64,000 nt of DNA from Clostridiales bacterium (GTDB lineage: Bacteria; Bacillota; Clostridia; Lachnospirales; Lachnospiraceae). Of this stretch, positions 62,130 to 64,000 are shown piece after piece. The position numbers and the translations under genes are program-made. The first letter of the stretch is position 1. Every line of letters begins with the position of its first letter. The DNA is taken from the NCBI GenBank assembly GCA_012520645.1, contig JAAYNV010000039.1, positions 1-64,000 of the forward strand. The letters are read 5' to 3'. The notes under the pieces were generated by a model, which did no database searches, had not been told where the DNA came from, and saw nothing but the letters and a program-made list of their open reading frames with translations.

Positions 62130-62158
62130 TTGACAACCCGCCTCTTTCATATGATAAT
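62130..62158 (+). promoter_or_regulatory. Divergent sigma-A promoter
   Basis: TTGACA (62130-62135), 17-base spacer, GATAAT (62153-62158), serving the plus-strand genes starting at 62243. It is about 30 bases from the oppositely directed promoter, so the two may compete or share control. Confidence 0.75.
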
Positions 62159-62242
62159 AGCTTTAGCAAAATCTGTTAAAAATAACCATAGTACCATCAT
62201 GATAAACTACAGAAAGGCAATCTATATTTGAGGAAAATGAAC

Positions 62243-62881
62243 ATGAAAAAAAACAGGATGACCGATTCAATTTATCTCTGTCTGCTGCTTCTGTTCCTTC
62301 TTGCGGCACTTCTTATCTGGCCGGTGGGACTGATTCAGGTAAAGCAGGAATATAAATCTCTGGAATACGGCATGGCACAGTCCGGACCGATCACGGAAAC
62401 AACCGCCCTTTCCGGCATTATCCAGCCGGTGGCAGACAAACTGGACCGTATCGCGGTCCGCTTTTCCATTCCGAACCGGAAAGAAAATACCGGTATTTTA
62501 CACTTTCGTCTGACAGACGGACAGGGAAATGTCATCTATATGGAAGATATTCCACTTTGTGAAATGAAGAACAACAAATACCATTCCTTCCGGATTTTGC
62601 AAAAGCTGTCTGCCGGACAGCCATATATTTATGAAATCACCGTTTCCGGTGCTGGAGAGGATTCCCCTTCCGTCTGGCTGGGTTCTCCGAAAACCGCCTG
62701 TACTGGACAGGTTTCCGTCTATTGCGGCGGTCAGGAATATCCGAACAACGCACTGATCATGCAGTTTACCTATCACGGTGCTGCCTCATTCAGACAGGCA
62801 CTGCCCTATCTGATCACGCTGCTTTTGCTTTCGATGCTTGTACTGGCATCCTGGAAAGGAGAACACCAAAATGACCGATAA
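62243..62881 (+). CDS. Membrane-tethered protein of unknown function
   Basis: 212 residues with a membrane segment at each end (about 10-30 and 185-205) and an outside beta-rich domain between them (LDRIAVRFSIPNR, GILHFRLTDGQGNVIY, PYIYEITVSG), similar to the jelly-roll domain of carbohydrate-binding membrane proteins. ATG chosen at 62243 with GAGG nine bases upstream. Its stop overlaps the next ORF by 11 bases. The next protein begins with a comparable membrane segment plus beta domain, so the two are probably partners. No family name recognised. Confidence 0.65.
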   Translation: MKKNRMTDSIYLCLLLLFLLAALLIWPVGLIQVKQEYKSLEYGMAQSGPITETTALSGIIQPVADKLDRIAVRFSIPNRKENTGILHFRLTDGQGNVIYMEDIPLCEMKNNKYHSFRILQKLSAGQPYIYEITVSGAGEDSPSVWLGSPKTACTGQVSVYCGGQEYPNNALIMQFTYHGAASFRQALPYLITLLLLSMLVLASWKGEHQNDR

Positions 62882-64000
62882 ATTCCGTCCTTCTATGGAC
62901 CTGCAAAAAATACTGAAAAAATTACTGTTTCCCATTCTCTTTCTGATAACCGCAGTCTGTCTTGTGCTTTCTGCGGATGAAAGCCGCACTCCTCTGACTT
63001 TAAAGGGCGATGCCCTGATAAGAGAAGCCGGTACGATTGACGGCACCTGTGTTCGGATTGCAGAAGACTCCGGCTTTTCCGGTGTCTTCTTACGCACAAA
63101 AAATTTTATGCTGGAGAAGGGATCCTACCGAATCGGTGTGGAATACCATACCGATTCGGAGACGAATACCGTTTCTCTCTATGATAACGGAAAAACCACC
63201 GACATCGCGGTTCTTTCTCCCCAGACTACTTACGAGGAATATCCGTTTACCCTGACAAAGGATTCACAGGATGCGGTACTTCGAATCCATTACAACGGTA
63301 CCGGAAATCTTTCCGTGGATTCCGTCACCCTGATCCCGGAATCCCGCTTTTACAATGACGCTTACTTTTATGCGCTGCTCGTACTTATGGTCGGTATCGC
63401 TGTGATTGTGTTGTCTCAGACCTCTTTTATCCAAAACTTAAGTATACAGACAAAAGCCATAGGCTTTGCCCTGCTTTGCATAGCGCTGGTGGCATTCGTC
63501 CCGTACATGAACGGTTATCTGAACTGGGGCGATGACATCTGTTACCATCTGATCCGTATCGAAGGCATCAAGGACGGACTTGCTGACGGGCAGCTTCCGG
63601 TCGTGATCTATCCGGAAGGTATGCAGGGAAACGGTTACTTAAACTGCATGTATCCGAATCTGTTTTTGTACCTTCCTGCCGTTCTGAGACTGGCAGGCGT
63701 TTCTATGGCAGGCTCCTATAAATGTCTGATATTTGTTTTCCACCTGTTGACGGTTGTAATTACTTATTTTTCTGTAAAGTCCATCTGTAACAGCCGTAAG
63801 TCTGCGCTGCTTGCAGCCCTGCTCTATACGCTCTGTCCCTACCGGCTGACAAACTTTTATGCCAGAGGGGCGTTGGGAGAAGCTCTCGCCATGACTTTCT
63901 TCCCGCTGTTATTTGCAGGTCTTTATCATGTACTGCTTGGCAATGCAAAGAAATACTGGATGTTAGTGCTCGGACTTTCCGGTCTGATCCAGACCCATGT
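62871..64000 (+). CDS. Large membrane protein, PTPS-related/YfhO-like (partial at window end)
   Basis: Open from ATG 62871 (AAAGGAG eleven bases upstream) past the right edge, 376 codons seen. First membrane segment about 18-37, a beta-rich outer domain about 40-160 (GTCVRIAEDSGFSGVFLRT and VEYHTDSETNTVSLYD style), then repeated membrane segments. The loop NWGDDICYHLIRIEGIKDGL carries an acidic GDD near residue 220, and FYARGALGEALAMTFFPLLF matches the PTPS-related integral membrane family (PF10131), a GT-C-like group. Likely a sugar transferase acting outside the membrane; partner of the protein before it. Completeness cannot be judged. Confidence 0.75.
   Translation, partial: MTDKFRPSMDLQKILKKLLFPILFLITAVCLVLSADESRTPLTLKGDALIREAGTIDGTCVRIAEDSGFSGVFLRTKNFMLEKGSYRIGVEYHTDSETNTVSLYDNGKTTDIAVLSPQTTYEEYPFTLTKDSQDAVLRIHYNGTGNLSVDSVTLIPESRFYNDAYFYALLVLMVGIAVIVLSQTSFIQNLSIQTKAIGFALLCIALVAFVPYMNGYLNWGDDICYHLIRIEGIKDGLADGQLPVVIYPEGMQGNGYLNCMYPNLFLYLPAVLRLAGVSMAGSYKCLIFVFHLLTVVITYFSVKSICNSRKSALLAALLYTLCPYRLTNFYARGALGEALAMTFFPLLFAGLYHVLLGNAKKYWMLVLGLSGLIQTH

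Overview
The window looks like a chromosomal segment of a low-to-mid GC Clostridia, most likely a Lachnospiraceae gut commensal. This rests on gene style (LytR-CpsA-Psr protein, GH25 lysozymes with Ig-like and cell-wall-binding repeats, polyphosphate-polymerase-domain/DUF4956 pair, CspBA-like subtilase), Shine-Dalgarno sites of AGGAGG type and sigma-A promoters. A chemoreceptor gene suggests a chemotactic, perhaps motile, relative. No rRNA, tRNA, CRISPR array or intact insertion sequence was seen. Nearly all genes run on the minus strand.

Layout. 1-4.6 kb is housekeeping: methionine ABC transporter (metI, metN), cysteine synthase, carbamate kinase and a lipoprotein signal peptidase. 4.6-7.5 kb is a lipoprotein receptor plus chemoreceptor unit behind a long, apparently structured leader. 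7.8-9.4 kb is an AT-rich scar: a doubly broken tyrosine recombinase, two small unknown ORFs and hairpins. 9.4-14.3 kb is protein quality control: subtilase, an unusual ClpX and HtrA. From 14.4 kb to the right end the window is almost entirely cell-surface glycan machinery.

The glycan region has two parts. Part A (14.4-40.5 kb) holds a polyprenyl-phosphate sugar-1-phosphate transferase (initiation), five GT2 glycosyltransferases, a phosphohexomutase, rmlA/rmlB/rmlC but no rmlD, a Wzm/Wzt ABC exporter whose ATPase has a C-terminal glycan-binding-type extension, and a methyltransferase-kinase fusion with the domain order of the O-antigen chain terminator WbdD. It also has an LCP protein for attachment to peptidoglycan and two paralogous GH25 enzymes. 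This is the set expected for a polymer that is capped on its non-reducing end, recognised by the exporter, moved out and fixed to the wall. Part B (41-64 kb) supplies GDP-mannose (a triple-domain ManC/PMI/ManA fusion) and UDP-galacturonate, and carries polyprenyl-phosphate-sugar modules (DPM1-like GT2, GtrA, EamA pair, three GT39-like proteins). It also has an acyltransferase, a GT4, an FkbH-like HAD protein, a CotH-type protein and several large membrane proteins. The DPM1-like gene is interrupted by an in-frame TGA.

The most interesting items are the WbdD-like capping system in a Gram-positive context, the FkbH-HAD/acetyltransferase/SGNH-like fusion, the exact 42-residue repeat secreted protein, the membrane GH25 with a long acidic cytoplasmic tail, three tandem palindromes ahead of a rhamnosyltransferase-like gene, and the long leader upstream of the BMP lipoprotein. 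Functions come from motif reading alone; no database search was possible.
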